Source: an uncultured Pelagibacteraceae bacterium
GTDB lineage: Bacteria > Pseudomonadota > Alphaproteobacteria > Pelagibacterales > Pelagibacteraceae
Direction of reading: 5' to 3'
Assembly (NCBI GenBank): GCA_902594915.1
Contig: CACJOA010000001.1
Span: 62,001-126,000, forward strand
Length of the DNA: 64,000 bases
Shown: piece by piece, positions 1 through 8,055 of the stretch
How positions within the stretch are numbered: position 1 is the stretch's first letter
How the letters are laid out: every line of letters starts with the position of its first letter
Position numbers and translations under genes: made by a program
The notes under the pieces: generated by a model
Databases searched by the model: none
Told to the model about the DNA's origin: nothing
What the model saw: only the letters and a program-made list of their open reading frames with translations

Positions 1-1
1 C

Positions 2-739
2 AAAAAAAAAAAATTTTTTGAAATCATTAAAAAGCAAAAATTAAATCTTATTAAATGCAAATTTATATTAATTAGACAAGATCCGCCGTTTAATTTAGAG
101 TATATCACGACTACATACATATTAGATACTATAAAAAAAAATGTAGAAATTATTAACAATCCAACATCAATAAGAAATATTTCTGAAAAGCTTTATTCTG
201 TAAAATATAAAAAAATAATGCCTAGTACAATTTTTTCTCAAAATATTAAAGAGATTAAAAATTTTTTTAAAGCACATTCTAAAGTAATAATTAAACCAAT
301 TCATAGTTATAGCGGTAATGATATTCATATGTTGAAAAAATTTGACTCAAAGACTGTCAAAAAATTAATAAAAAAACATAATTTTATCATATGCCAAAAA
401 TATTTACCCAAAATAAAAAAAGGAGATAAGCGAATTTTTTTGATTAATGGAAAAATTATGGGCGCAATTTCAAGGATTCCCAAAAAAGGTTCTTTTTTAA
501 GTAATATGAGCAAAGGTGCAAAACCTGTTAATACTAAATTAACGAGGAAAGAGAGAGAAATATCTAAAATGATTGCTAAAGATCTCAAAAAAGAAAAAAT
601 ATTTTTTGCAGGAATTGATCTTATAGATCAAAGACTCAACGGAGATATTAATGTTACATCACCAACAGGATTAAAAACTTTTTATGATTTATCTAAGATC
701 AATCTAGCTAAAATTTTTTGGAAAGAACTAAAAGCGTGA
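2..739 (+). CDS. gshB: Glutathione synthetase, 5'-truncated by the window edge
   Basis: The ATP-dependent ligase joins gamma-glutamylcysteine to glycine, the last step of glutathione synthesis in the cytoplasm. The ORF track starts at an internal ATG at 218, but the same frame is open to the first bases. It encodes RQDPPFNLEYITTTYILD, a highly typical GshB segment, so the gene begins before the window. The ATP-grasp part follows: a Lys/His-rich nucleotide-binding strand, KPIHSYSGNDI, then FLINGKIMGAISRIPKKG, FFAGIDLIDQ and a C-terminal NVTSPTGL. The family is about 315 residues, so roughly 70 N-terminal residues are missing. The stop codon overlaps the next gene's GTG start (GTGA), suggesting cotranscription with the EamA permease. 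Confidence 0.93.
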   Translation, partial: KKKKFFEIIKKQKLNLIKCKFILIRQDPPFNLEYITTTYILDTIKKNVEIINNPTSIRNISEKLYSVKYKKIMPSTIFSQNIKEIKNFFKAHSKVIIKPIHSYSGNDIHMLKKFDSKTVKKLIKKHNFIICQKYLPKIKKGDKRIFLINGKIMGAISRIPKKGSFLSNMSKGAKPVNTKLTRKEREISKMIAKDLKKEKIFFAGIDLIDQRLNGDINVTSPTGLKTFYDLSKINLAKIFWKELKA

Positions 740-1596
740 ATAATTTAAGTGATCAACAAAAAGGTTCTTTGCTAGCTTTTGTTGCGGTTATATTTATCAC
801 CCCAGACTCTTTGTTTATAAGGCTATCTAATATTGATACTTGGGGGCTTGTATTTTACAGAGGATTGATACCTTTTTTTTTGGTTTTTCTCGTTATGTTG
901 ATAATTTATAAACTCAGTTTTTTTAGAATTCTTTTTACCAGTGGTCATCACGGCCTGATATATGTTGTAACTTTCAGTATAACAAATATCACTTTTGTGG
1001 TTTCAATACAAAATACAAATGTTGCTAATACTCTTGTAATGATTGCTACTGCTCCAATGCTTTCAGCACTACTAAGTGCTATTTTTTTAAAAGAACCTCC
1101 GGATAAAAAAACTCTTGTATCAATAGTAATTACTTTTTTAGCTATAATCTTTATTTTTTTTGACTCTTTAAAACTTGGTAATTTTTATGGTGATATATTA
1201 GGATTAATTACAGCATTAGGTTTAGCAGTGGGTGCTGTGACTATAAGATCTGCTAAATCTAAAAATTTGGTTCCAGCTGCAGTGGTTGGTAAACTTTTTG
1301 TTGCATTATTTGCTTTATTTTTTGTAAGAAGTTTTGAACTTTCAGAAAAAGACATATTCATTGTTCCACTTATGTGCACACTATGCGTTGCAATTCCATT
1401 TGTTCTAGTGACAATTGCTCCAAGATTTATACCTGCAGCAGAAGTAAACCTTTTCTTTTTATTGGAAACAATAATTGGTCCAATCTGGGTCTGGATGATT
1501 ATAAAGGAACAACCAAGTATTGAAACTATTCAAGGGGGTATAATAATAATTTTGACAATTGCTATTCACTCATTTTTAAAACTAAAAAATTCATAA
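736..1596 (+). CDS. EamA/DMT-family permease
   Basis: This is a ten-helix inner-membrane permease of the drug/metabolite transporter superfamily; substrate unknown, usually metabolite export. The track starts at TTG 718. GTG at 736 is preferred because it forms the GTGA overlap with the gshB stop and gives MNNLSDQQKG ahead of the first helix (286 residues). Two EamA repeats are visible: the first ends with NTNVANTLVMIATAPMLSAL and FLKEPPDKKT, the second with APRFIPAAEVNLFFLLETI and WMIIKEQPS. It is one of three EamA paralogues in the window. Coupling to gshB could mean a thiol or peptide substrate, but that is only inference. Confidence 0.85.
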   Translation: MNNLSDQQKGSLLAFVAVIFITPDSLFIRLSNIDTWGLVFYRGLIPFFLVFLVMLIIYKLSFFRILFTSGHHGLIYVVTFSITNITFVVSIQNTNVANTLVMIATAPMLSALLSAIFLKEPPDKKTLVSIVITFLAIIFIFFDSLKLGNFYGDILGLITALGLAVGAVTIRSAKSKNLVPAAVVGKLFVALFALFFVRSFELSEKDIFIVPLMCTLCVAIPFVLVTIAPRFIPAAEVNLFFLLETIIGPIWVWMIIKEQPSIETIQGGIIIILTIAIHSFLKLKNS

Positions 1597-1654
1597 GCTT
1601 GTCACAATTAAGACTTGATTTATTAATAGACCGCGAATACTTACGATAGTTTTT

Positions 1655-2941
1655 ATGAATAAAGTTTTAAAAAATTCTTGGGCACTATTTCTTGGGATGA
1701 GCTTTATTATGATGGCATATGGTTTTCAAGGAACTCTCTTGGGAGTTAGGGCTGTCCAAGAAGAATTTAGTTTAACATCTACTGGTTTTATGATGTCTGG
1801 TTATTTTGTTGGATATTTTATAGGTGCAGCAACAATTCCTAATATCATTTCTAGAGTTGGTCATATAAGAGTTTTTGCAGCCTTTGCATCATTAGCATCA
1901 TTAGTTATTCTAATTCATTCTATTATAATCAATCCTTTTGTTTGGTTTCTACTTAGAGTTTTAACTGGAATAAGTATGGTTTGCATTTATACAGTTGCTG
2001 AAAGTTGGTTAAATGATAGATCAAGTAATAAAAACAGAGGAAGTGTGCTTTCAGTATATATGGTTATTCTATATGGTTCTCTTGGCATAGGTATGTTTTT
2101 ACTTAACTTTAGCAGTCCAAAAAATTTTCAACCCTTCATATTAATTTCTGTAATAACCTCTGCTGCATTAATTCCAATTCTTTTAACAAAAAAAAAACCA
2201 CCCACGTTCAAAAGTATAAAAGCTATGAAGTTAAAAGAACTCTATGAGTCATCTCCATTTGGTATGATAAGTTCTCTTTTTTATGGAACAATACAGTCAG
2301 CACTATTTACTTTACTAGCAGTTTATGCAACATCAATGAACTTTACGATATTAGAAATTTCAGTTGTAACTTTTTTACTAGCTATTTCTGGTGCAATAGC
2401 TCAATTTCCAATTGGAAAAGTATCAGATATATATGATAGAAGAAAAGTAATAATCTTTTCAAGTTTTGGTGCAGCTCTATTTGCGATTCTAGCAATTATA
2501 GTTTCTAGACAAATGTATTTACCAGGTGATCTTGCGACTAGCAAAACATGGTTCTATATTTTTTTTATTTTATTCTCTTTTTGTAGCTTACCTATGTTTT
2601 CATTAATTCTTGCTCATACAAACGATTATATTTCTAAGGATAAATTTGTTGCAGCGGGTGCGGGTCTTCAATTTGTTTTTGGTTTAGGTGCAATAAGCGG
2701 TCCTCTTTTATGTTCTATATTTATGGATGTTGTTGGTTCTAATGGTTTTTTTATTTTTTTATTTTTCTTTCACTCAATTATTGGTTTTTATGGAATTCAT
2801 AGAATGCGTGTAAGGCAAACGGTAGACAACCCCGACTCTCAATTTGTTGCAATGCCTCAAACAATTACCCCTGCTGGAATAGAGCTTAATCCAACAACTG
2901 AACCAATTGATGAACCATCAAAAAGCGAAAGCCAGAATTAA
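1655..2941 (+). CDS. MFS transporter, YcaD-like
   Basis: A twelve-helix major facilitator superfamily permease of 428 residues in the inner membrane, substrate unknown. The N-terminal half has the pattern of YcaD-like carriers: GFMMSGYFVGYFIGA, then RVGHIRVFAAFASLAS (motif A region between helices 2 and 3), and AESWLNDRSSNKNRGSVLS. The second half repeats it with FPIGKVSDIYDRRKVI. A polar tail of about 40 residues follows the last helix (PTTEPIDEPSKSESQN). It stands 58 bases after the EamA gene. Its TAA stop shares the tetranucleotide TTAA with the stop of the convergent kinase gene. Confidence 0.85.
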   Translation: MNKVLKNSWALFLGMSFIMMAYGFQGTLLGVRAVQEEFSLTSTGFMMSGYFVGYFIGAATIPNIISRVGHIRVFAAFASLASLVILIHSIIINPFVWFLLRVLTGISMVCIYTVAESWLNDRSSNKNRGSVLSVYMVILYGSLGIGMFLLNFSSPKNFQPFILISVITSAALIPILLTKKKPPTFKSIKAMKLKELYESSPFGMISSLFYGTIQSALFTLLAVYATSMNFTILEISVVTFLLAISGAIAQFPIGKVSDIYDRRKVIIFSSFGAALFAILAIIVSRQMYLPGDLATSKTWFYIFFILFSFCSLPMFSLILAHTNDYISKDKFVAAGAGLQFVFGLGAISGPLLCSIFMDVVGSNGFFIFLFFFHSIIGFYGIHRMRVRQTVDNPDSQFVAMPQTITPAGIELNPTTEPIDEPSKSESQN

Positions 2942-3573
2942 TATAAGTTTTCAATGTGATGAGACATTTTTCTCAATACTTGTTTCTTTGACAAATTGTC
3001 AGTCTTAATCAAAATTGCATCTTTAACTTTTATCAAAGGGCTAAATTTTCTATTCTTATCCATCTTTGTTCTAATATATAAAGATCTTTCAACCTTGTTC
3101 AAAGGAACTTTTTTTTTAATCTCAAGCCATCTTCTACGACTTGCCTCTTTTAAATTACATTTAAAATAAAATGCTAAATCGTATTTAGGATTTTTTACAA
3201 GAATTTTACTTGCAATATCTCTACCTTCAACACAAATTCTTTTATTAGATCTAATAATTTTTTTTTGAAATTTATTTACTATTTCTCTTACTTTTTTATT
3301 TTTTGCTAAAAATGCAACATGATTACTAATTAGTTCAGAGTGTAGTTTATGTTTGGTAATTTTTTTATAAGTTATGGTTTTTAATTTACTTTTTAAAAAA
3401 AGGACAATATCTTTGGGCTTATTCTTAATTATCATCTTGCTACAGTATCTGTAAATTAAACCTGAGTTTATTAATAATAAGTTATATTTCTTAGAAACAA
3501 GCTTTGCTGCAGTGCTCTTCCCACTTGCAGACTCTCCGTCACAAGCAATAATTAATCTTTTTATTTTTCTCAC
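2938..3573 (-). CDS. cmk: Cytidylate kinase-like (d)CMP kinase
   Basis: Predicted to phosphorylate CMP and dCMP with ATP in the cytoplasm. The 211-residue length fits Cmk. The Walker A motif is CDGESASGKST at residues 11-21. A nucleoside-monophosphate-binding segment INSGLIYRYCSK follows, then VEGRDIASKIL (Cmk proteins usually have GRDIGT) and the LID-like RRRWLEIKKK. The changed GRDI region and very high Lys content make this a divergent member, so a related P-loop nucleotide kinase cannot be excluded. It is not beside aroA or rpsA, its frequent neighbours elsewhere. It ends tail-to-tail with the MFS gene. Confidence 0.72.
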   Translation of the reverse strand: MRKIKRLIIACDGESASGKSTAAKLVSKKYNLLLINSGLIYRYCSKMIIKNKPKDIVLFLKSKLKTITYKKITKHKLHSELISNHVAFLAKNKKVREIVNKFQKKIIRSNKRICVEGRDIASKILVKNPKYDLAFYFKCNLKEASRRRWLEIKKKVPLNKVERSLYIRTKMDKNRKFSPLIKVKDAILIKTDNLSKKQVLRKMSHHIENLY

Positions 3574-3721
3574 ATTAATTTATTAATATTTTGATATATT
3601 TAATGCAAAAAAAATATTACCTAAATCAATAATTTTTAAAAAAATATCCCCTACAGGTTGAAACTCAAAATAGTTAAAAAAGTTTAAATGGGTATTGAAT
3701 CAATTTTAATTTTTTGCTCAA

Positions 3722-4486
3722 ATGACTTTTTATAAAATGAGCATAAAAAAAAATTCTAAATTTAAAACAAAAAAAAATAAACCAAAAAAAGCAATTGGTT
3801 TTTCTAAAATAGCTTCTATAACTACAAAATCACTAAGTAGTGCTTATTTAAATTTTAAAAAAAATCAAGAAATAAAAAAAATTAAAGAAATTAAATTAAA
3901 AAAACTTCAAGAAAATAATGACATCATAAAAGAGAAAAAAGAATTAAGAATATGGGAAGAAAAACTCAAAAAAGAAGACCTTAAATTGAAATCAAAAGAA
4001 GACGAGCTTAGAACTAAAGAAAAAGAAATAAAATTAAAAGAGGAACAACAAAAAATAGAAAACGATAGACTTATTAGAAAAGATGAGAATTTAATTTTAC
4101 TTACTAATGATATCAGAAATAAAGAGAAAGAATTAAAATCTAAAGAACAAGAACAAAATAGAAAAGATATAGATTTAAAAGTTAGAGAAGATGAGCAAAA
4201 AAATCTTGAATTAAAAGAAAAAAGAAGAAGAGAAAGAGCTTTAAAGCTTATTAAAGAAGAAGAGGAAAAACAAAAACAACTGGAATACATAAAAATTAAG
4301 GAATGGGAAGAAAAATTCGATAGAGACCAAAAAGAAAGAGAGAGAAAAGAAAATTTGAGAGAGCAAAAACTACGTCAAAAAGAACTAGATAAATTAAGAT
4401 CTTTAGAGGAAAAGAACAATCCTATGGAAAGTAAATTTTCTTCAGGACTTGAAAAATTTGAAGTAGACAAAACTACCGAAAATTAA
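3722..4486 (+). CDS. Lys/Glu-rich coiled-coil protein, function unknown
   Basis: I do not recognise a family. The 254 residues open with a basic segment (MSIKKNSKFKTKKNKPKKA). From about residue 45 to 230 there is an almost uninterrupted charged coiled coil built of KEKELKSKEQEQ-type heptads, ending in a short acidic tail. There is no signal peptide, membrane helix or Cys. ATG 3722 is the longest start; ATG 3737 is an equally good alternative. It stands alone between a minus-strand kinase and a pseudogene. The composition would give spurious matches to any coiled-coil protein, so similarity alone should not be trusted. A structural or nucleoid/cell-envelope scaffold role is only a guess. Confidence 0.6.
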   Translation: MTFYKMSIKKNSKFKTKKNKPKKAIGFSKIASITTKSLSSAYLNFKKNQEIKKIKEIKLKKLQENNDIIKEKKELRIWEEKLKKEDLKLKSKEDELRTKEKEIKLKEEQQKIENDRLIRKDENLILLTNDIRNKEKELKSKEQEQNRKDIDLKVREDEQKNLELKEKRRRERALKLIKEEEEKQKQLEYIKIKEWEEKFDRDQKERERKENLREQKLRQKELDKLRSLEEKNNPMESKFSSGLEKFEVDKTTEN

Positions 4487-4525
4487 ATATCAAGTTCTTT
4501 AACAATATATTTATAATGAGAATAA

Positions 4526-4762
4526 TTGAATAAGTATAATAAAGCTAAAATTTGGAATATTATTCAAGAACCAGGTGACTCTTTACTTAACCAATTATTT
4601 ACCCATCCAAACCATCCTCAAGGTAGAAATCCATATACTCATTTAGCTATCTGTATCAAAAATAAATTTAATTAAAGTTATAAAAATATTCCTGATGAAA
4701 AATTTAATGAAGACTTGAAATATATTAAATTTTTAAAAAAAATCTTTACTAATTTTTATTGA
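4526..4762 (+). pseudogene. Probable decayed small gene with an in-frame stop
   Basis: A frame opening at TTG 4526 reads NKYNKAKIWNIIQEPGDSLL and then HPNHPQGRNPYTHLAICIK, a protein-like composition with Pro, Gly, His and Trp that is unusual for non-coding AT-rich DNA. It is broken by TAA at 4673-4675. The same frame then continues SYKNIPDEKFNEDLKYIKFL to TGA at 4760-4762. Continuity on both sides of one stop suggests a nonsense mutation in a roughly 75-codon gene or gene end. I do not recognise the family. The tail overlaps the end of the amidinotransferase gene by a few bases. It was too broken for the ORF track. Confidence 0.45.
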
Positions 4763-5868
4763 TTAGGAAAATAATCTTTTAATTCTCCCTCTCTATAAAC
4801 GTCTGCTGTACAACAGTGTAATCCCCCACCAAAAGCATAGGCATCTCTCATTTCAACTGGAATAACTTCCATACCAAGTTTATCTAATTGATCTGCTTGA
4901 AATTTTTCACTTTTTTCAACGCATACTGTTTTTGGATCAATAACTAAAACATTCATTGAAAGCCATACAGATGAATAACAAAGCGGTGGAGGTTTATTAT
5001 GAGCTGGCTGAGCGGCATCTATTATTTCCCAGCCATTTTTTTCAAACATTTTTCTCTGACTCTTTGGTAATTTTCTTTGAGGATTATTGATAATTAATCC
5101 CTCTCTTATTGGTGTAAATGTAGCATCAATATGAATTGGATAAGGATCTCCAGGAAAATTTACGGCATGCACTCTGTGATTTTTAAAATGTCTTTTTAAC
5201 CAATCAATACCTTTTAGATTAGTAGTAAATCCATGTTGAACAACTAAATCTCTTCCAAATCGAAGAATGTCTGCTGCATCAAATAAAGGTTCTTCCTCTG
5301 TTGTGACAAAATATTTTTTTTCAGTCCACTCTAGCCTTTTTTGGACACCAATTTTATCTGAAAGATAATCTTTTCTATAATCTAAATTTGTAAGTCTTGG
5401 TTTAGGTGCAGTTTCATGTCGCATTTCCTCATCTTCCTCAAAATATTTTTGAATTAATGGTCTATAATTTAAATATTCAAACCACCTACATCTATAACTC
5501 ATCGTTGCCTCTAAAATTTCATTTCCAACTGTGAGAATTACATCTCTTGAAGGCATACATCCAAACATGCTTTGTGCTTCCCAATCAGGTGTGGATATTT
5601 TCTGATTATGATTAATAGGTAAAGGTCTATCAACCTTGATGCCTCTTTTCTCTAATAATGACGCAAAATCATTTAATAATTGATTAGCTTTATCCACTGT
5701 GTCCTGGGTTCGAGGACCGTGCTCACCTTTCATATCAGAATCCTCTGGTACTTTGGCGTCTAAAGCGGGCTCTGGAGCTGGAATGCAACAGCCATCTGCT
5801 CTTCCAACTATAACATGTTTAAGAGGATCCCATTCATTCCAGCTATTGACAATTTTTTTTTTTGTCAT
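4756..5868 (-). CDS. Glycine amidinotransferase (AGAT-type)
   Basis: Transfers the amidino group of arginine to glycine, giving guanidinoacetate and ornithine; cytoplasmic. The 370 residues follow the amidinotransferase fold: SWNEWDPLKHVIVGRADG at the N-terminus, SMFGCMPSRDVILTVGN and EATMSYRCRWFEYL in the middle, HIDATFTPI (Asp/His region), and the C-terminal LHCCTADV, where the Cys after His (about residue 352) corresponds to the catalytic Cys. It is encoded just downstream of an EamA permease (12-base spacer), so both are probably one transcript. The permease may move the product or a substrate. The acceptor amine is inferred from similarity; another acceptor amine is possible. Confidence 0.88.
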   Translation of the reverse strand: MTKKKIVNSWNEWDPLKHVIVGRADGCCIPAPEPALDAKVPEDSDMKGEHGPRTQDTVDKANQLLNDFASLLEKRGIKVDRPLPINHNQKISTPDWEAQSMFGCMPSRDVILTVGNEILEATMSYRCRWFEYLNYRPLIQKYFEEDEEMRHETAPKPRLTNLDYRKDYLSDKIGVQKRLEWTEKKYFVTTEEEPLFDAADILRFGRDLVVQHGFTTNLKGIDWLKRHFKNHRVHAVNFPGDPYPIHIDATFTPIREGLIINNPQRKLPKSQRKMFEKNGWEIIDAAQPAHNKPPPLCYSSVWLSMNVLVIDPKTVCVEKSEKFQADQLDKLGMEVIPVEMRDAYAFGGGLHCCTADVYREGELKDYFPNQ

Positions 5869-5880
5869 TTTTTATTTTCT

Positions 5881-6786
5881 CTAATTCAGAGCTATATGTC
5901 GCTTATTCCATCTCATAATAAGGCTATAATAAATAATTGATAAAAATAGAAAAAAGCCTCCAACAATTGTGTTTGTTGAAGGAATTTCATTAATTCCAAA
6001 TAGTGGTAACCAAACCCAAAAAATACCTCCTATAATTTCAGTTAAAGACAATAACGTCAATTCAGCAGCTGGAATTACCTTTGATCCTATTGAATAAAAA
6101 ATTAAACCTAAGCAAACTATAATACCATGTAGTGAAAACATCGAAGAATTATAACTTGTAGAAAAAAAAGTTTGTTTTGTTATCAAAATTACTAAGGTAG
6201 CAAAAATAAAGCAAAATAAACCAGCAATAGCAACTGTTGTGAACTTTGGTGTTTCCTTTCGCCATCTTAGACTAACTGAAAAGACTGAAAAACCAATAGA
6301 AGAAGTCAGTCCAAAAAGAAAACCAATTAAAGAATTTTTCTCTGTATTACCTAATGCCATTATTATTATTCCAACTGTAGCTAAAAATATTGAAACCCAA
6401 ACATTGACTGAAATTTTTTCTTTAAGAAATAAATAAGCTAATATTGCTGTAAAAAAAGGCATTGCAGCTAAACATAGTAACGTTATTGCTGCGGTTGTAT
6501 TTGTTATTGAATAGATAAACGAAATCATGGCTATTCCGAGTCCAAATCCACCTATTATTCCTGATCTTCCAATTTTTTTGTAATTTTTATAGAAATTAAT
6601 TCCTTCATCAAAATATAAATATAAATTTAAAATAATAAATATCGTTAGCCCACGGCCAAAAATATATTGCCATGGAACTAGATTCGGATTATCCATATAT
6701 CTCACGACTAAAGGACCAAACGACCAAAGAATCCCAGCGAACAAGACTATTGGTATTGCAGTTTTTTCATTTTTTAATTCAATCAT
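5881..6786 (-). CDS. EamA/DMT-family permease beside amidinotransferase
   Basis: A 301-residue inner-membrane permease with ten predicted helices in two EamA repeats. The first repeat has NTTAAITLLCLAAMPFFTAILAYLFLKEK, the second GSKVIPAAELTLLSLTEIIGGIFWVWL. Both resemble the other two EamA proteins here. It is the first gene of a two-gene unit with the amidinotransferase, which starts 12 bases after its stop. The pairing suggests transport of guanidinoacetate, arginine, ornithine or a related compound, but nothing in the sequence fixes the substrate. Upstream lies an AT-rich 330-base spacer with no other intact gene. Confidence 0.83.
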   Translation of the reverse strand: MIELKNEKTAIPIVLFAGILWSFGPLVVRYMDNPNLVPWQYIFGRGLTIFIILNLYLYFDEGINFYKNYKKIGRSGIIGGFGLGIAMISFIYSITNTTAAITLLCLAAMPFFTAILAYLFLKEKISVNVWVSIFLATVGIIIMALGNTEKNSLIGFLFGLTSSIGFSVFSVSLRWRKETPKFTTVAIAGLFCFIFATLVILITKQTFFSTSYNSSMFSLHGIIVCLGLIFYSIGSKVIPAAELTLLSLTEIIGGIFWVWLPLFGINEIPSTNTIVGGFFLFLSIIYYSLIMRWNKRHIALN

Positions 6787-7116
6787 AGTGAATTTTTAAT
6801 TATAAATTATTTTAACTACAACATAATTTATATTTACAATAGTAAATTCTTTGTCTTAATGATTGTTAATAACTATGAAAATTACCCTTTTCCAAATATA
6901 AATCAATTAGATAAAGAGGTTAAAAGACATTCACACCATAAATTTTAGTTTCTGAAAATTATATTTTATTACTATTTTTGGTTGTATTAGCTATCATTGT
7001 TTGAGGTAAATAATTCATTTAAAACTAAAAATATTTTTTTAATATCAATTTTTAAAATACATAAAAGCAAAGCTATCAGATTTTCTCTTTATGATATATA
7101 GATTATCAGCAATTAA
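6787..7116. other. 330-base AT-rich spacer with a possible decayed small ORF
   Basis: This is the longest stretch without an intact gene. It must contain the 5' regions of the divergent EamA (minus) and NifU-like (plus) genes, but I cannot pick out a convincing promoter in so AT-rich a stretch. At 6859 an ATG opens MIVNNYENYPFPNINQLDKEVKRHSHHKF and stops at TAG 6946. One base over, the next frame continues SENYILLLFLVVLAIIV and ends at TGA 7002-7004. Restoring one T in the T-run before the TAG would fuse the two into one small single-helix membrane protein. Confidence 0.35.
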
Positions 7117-7515
7117 ATGGATTTAGAAATTTTAAACATAGCCTCTGATATTGAAAATAACAAAAATATCAAAAATTATACTCATTACTCAAAATTAAAA
7201 AATTCATTATGTGGTGATGAGATACAGATTAAATTAATTATTAAAAATAATAAAATAATTGATTTTGGTTACCAAGAAAACTCATGTATATACTGCCAAG
7301 CATCAGTTAGCTTATTGTCTAAGATGTGTATAAACAATAAAAAGAGCAAAATTAATGAGCTATGTGATGATGCTAAATCTTTTTTTGATGGTAATTTCAA
7401 AGTAATTCAAGAAAAAAGGGGAAACTTAAAAAAATTATTAAATAAAAAAAATCTATCTAGAAAAGAATGTATTTTATTACCTTTTAAAACTCTAAAGAAA
7501 ATAGTATCAAGCTAA
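7117..7515 (+). CDS. NifU/SufU-like iron-sulfur scaffold family protein
   Basis: A 132-residue cytoplasmic protein with the three-Cys layout of the IscU/SufU fold: SLCGDEIQIKL near residue 31, SCIYCQASVSLLSK near residue 56, and RKECILLPFKTLKK near the C-terminus. The Asp after CG is kept. These positions bind the nascent cluster or zinc in SufU and NifU proteins. It is short and divergent, so it may act in sulfur transfer rather than as the main scaffold, and no other suf gene lies nearby. The HPP membrane gene starts two bases after its stop, implying one transcript. Confidence 0.75.
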   Translation: MDLEILNIASDIENNKNIKNYTHYSKLKNSLCGDEIQIKLIIKNNKIIDFGYQENSCIYCQASVSLLSKMCINNKKSKINELCDDAKSFFDGNFKVIQEKRGNLKKLLNKKNLSRKECILLPFKTLKKIVSS

Positions 7516-7517
7516 TT

Positions 7518-7982
7518 ATGACAAATTTAAAACAATCAATTTTAGCAGGTATATTTTCAATTATTACAATAAGCGCTCTAACTTTTTTAACATATAGAAC
7601 AGGCTTAGGTGTCTTTTTGCTTGCATCATTTGGATCGTCTATGGTTTTACTTTATGGATATCCAGAAAGTCCTTTTGCTCAACCAAAAAATGTTTTTTTT
7701 GGTCATTTGATAACGTCATCAGTGGGAATTTTTTTTTTACAGTTCGTGCCTTTGCCTATTTATATAATTATTCCTATAGCTGTTGGTTTTGGTGTAGGTC
7801 TGATGATTTTGTTGAAAATTACCCATCCACCTGCTGGGGGTAATCCTATTATAATCATAATTGGTAGCGTTTCTCTTGACTATTTATTAAGCCCAGTGAT
7901 ATCAGGTTCTGTAATAATTATCATTTTTGCGATTATTATTAATAGATTTATTTTAAAAAAATCTTATCCAATTCAAAAATAA
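7518..7982 (+). CDS. HPP-family membrane protein
   Basis: A 154-residue inner-membrane protein with four to five hydrophobic helices. The signature is ILLKITHPPAGGNPIIIII (residues about 97-115), with the His-Pro-Pro that names the family. The N-terminal FGSSMVLLYGYPESPFAQP is also typical. HPP proteins have been linked to nitrite transport in cyanobacteria and plastids, but the role in heterotrophs is unclear, and no nitrite reductase is visible here. It follows the NifU-like gene with a two-base gap. The usual HPP protein carries an additional helix or domain; this is near the lower size limit. Confidence 0.82.
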   Translation: MTNLKQSILAGIFSIITISALTFLTYRTGLGVFLLASFGSSMVLLYGYPESPFAQPKNVFFGHLITSSVGIFFLQFVPLPIYIIIPIAVGFGVGLMILLKITHPPAGGNPIIIIIGSVSLDYLLSPVISGSVIIIIFAIIINRFILKKSYPIQK

Positions 7983-8020
7983 TTCATTTGCTTGAGCCTT
8001 AAAAATAATGTTAGATGTGG

Positions 8021-8055
8021 TATAAAAAATTAATAGGTTAAATATAGGAGAAAGA
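8021..8055 (+). promoter_or_regulatory. Possible -10 box and strong RBS of formate dehydrogenase
   Basis: TATAAA at 8021-8026 is a good -10 candidate with a weak TTAAAA -35 about 16 bases upstream. AGGAGA at 8047-8052 is one of the few strong Shine-Dalgarno sequences in the window and fixes the ATG at 8056. The -35 is poor, so the promoter call is tentative; the RBS is clear. Confidence 0.4.

Noticed and set aside
3907-4290. Minus-strand 127-residue Ser/Phe-rich ORF
   Set aside because: It is the antisense shadow of the Lys/Glu-rich coiled-coil gene; Lys/Glu codons read backward give Phe/Leu/Ser.
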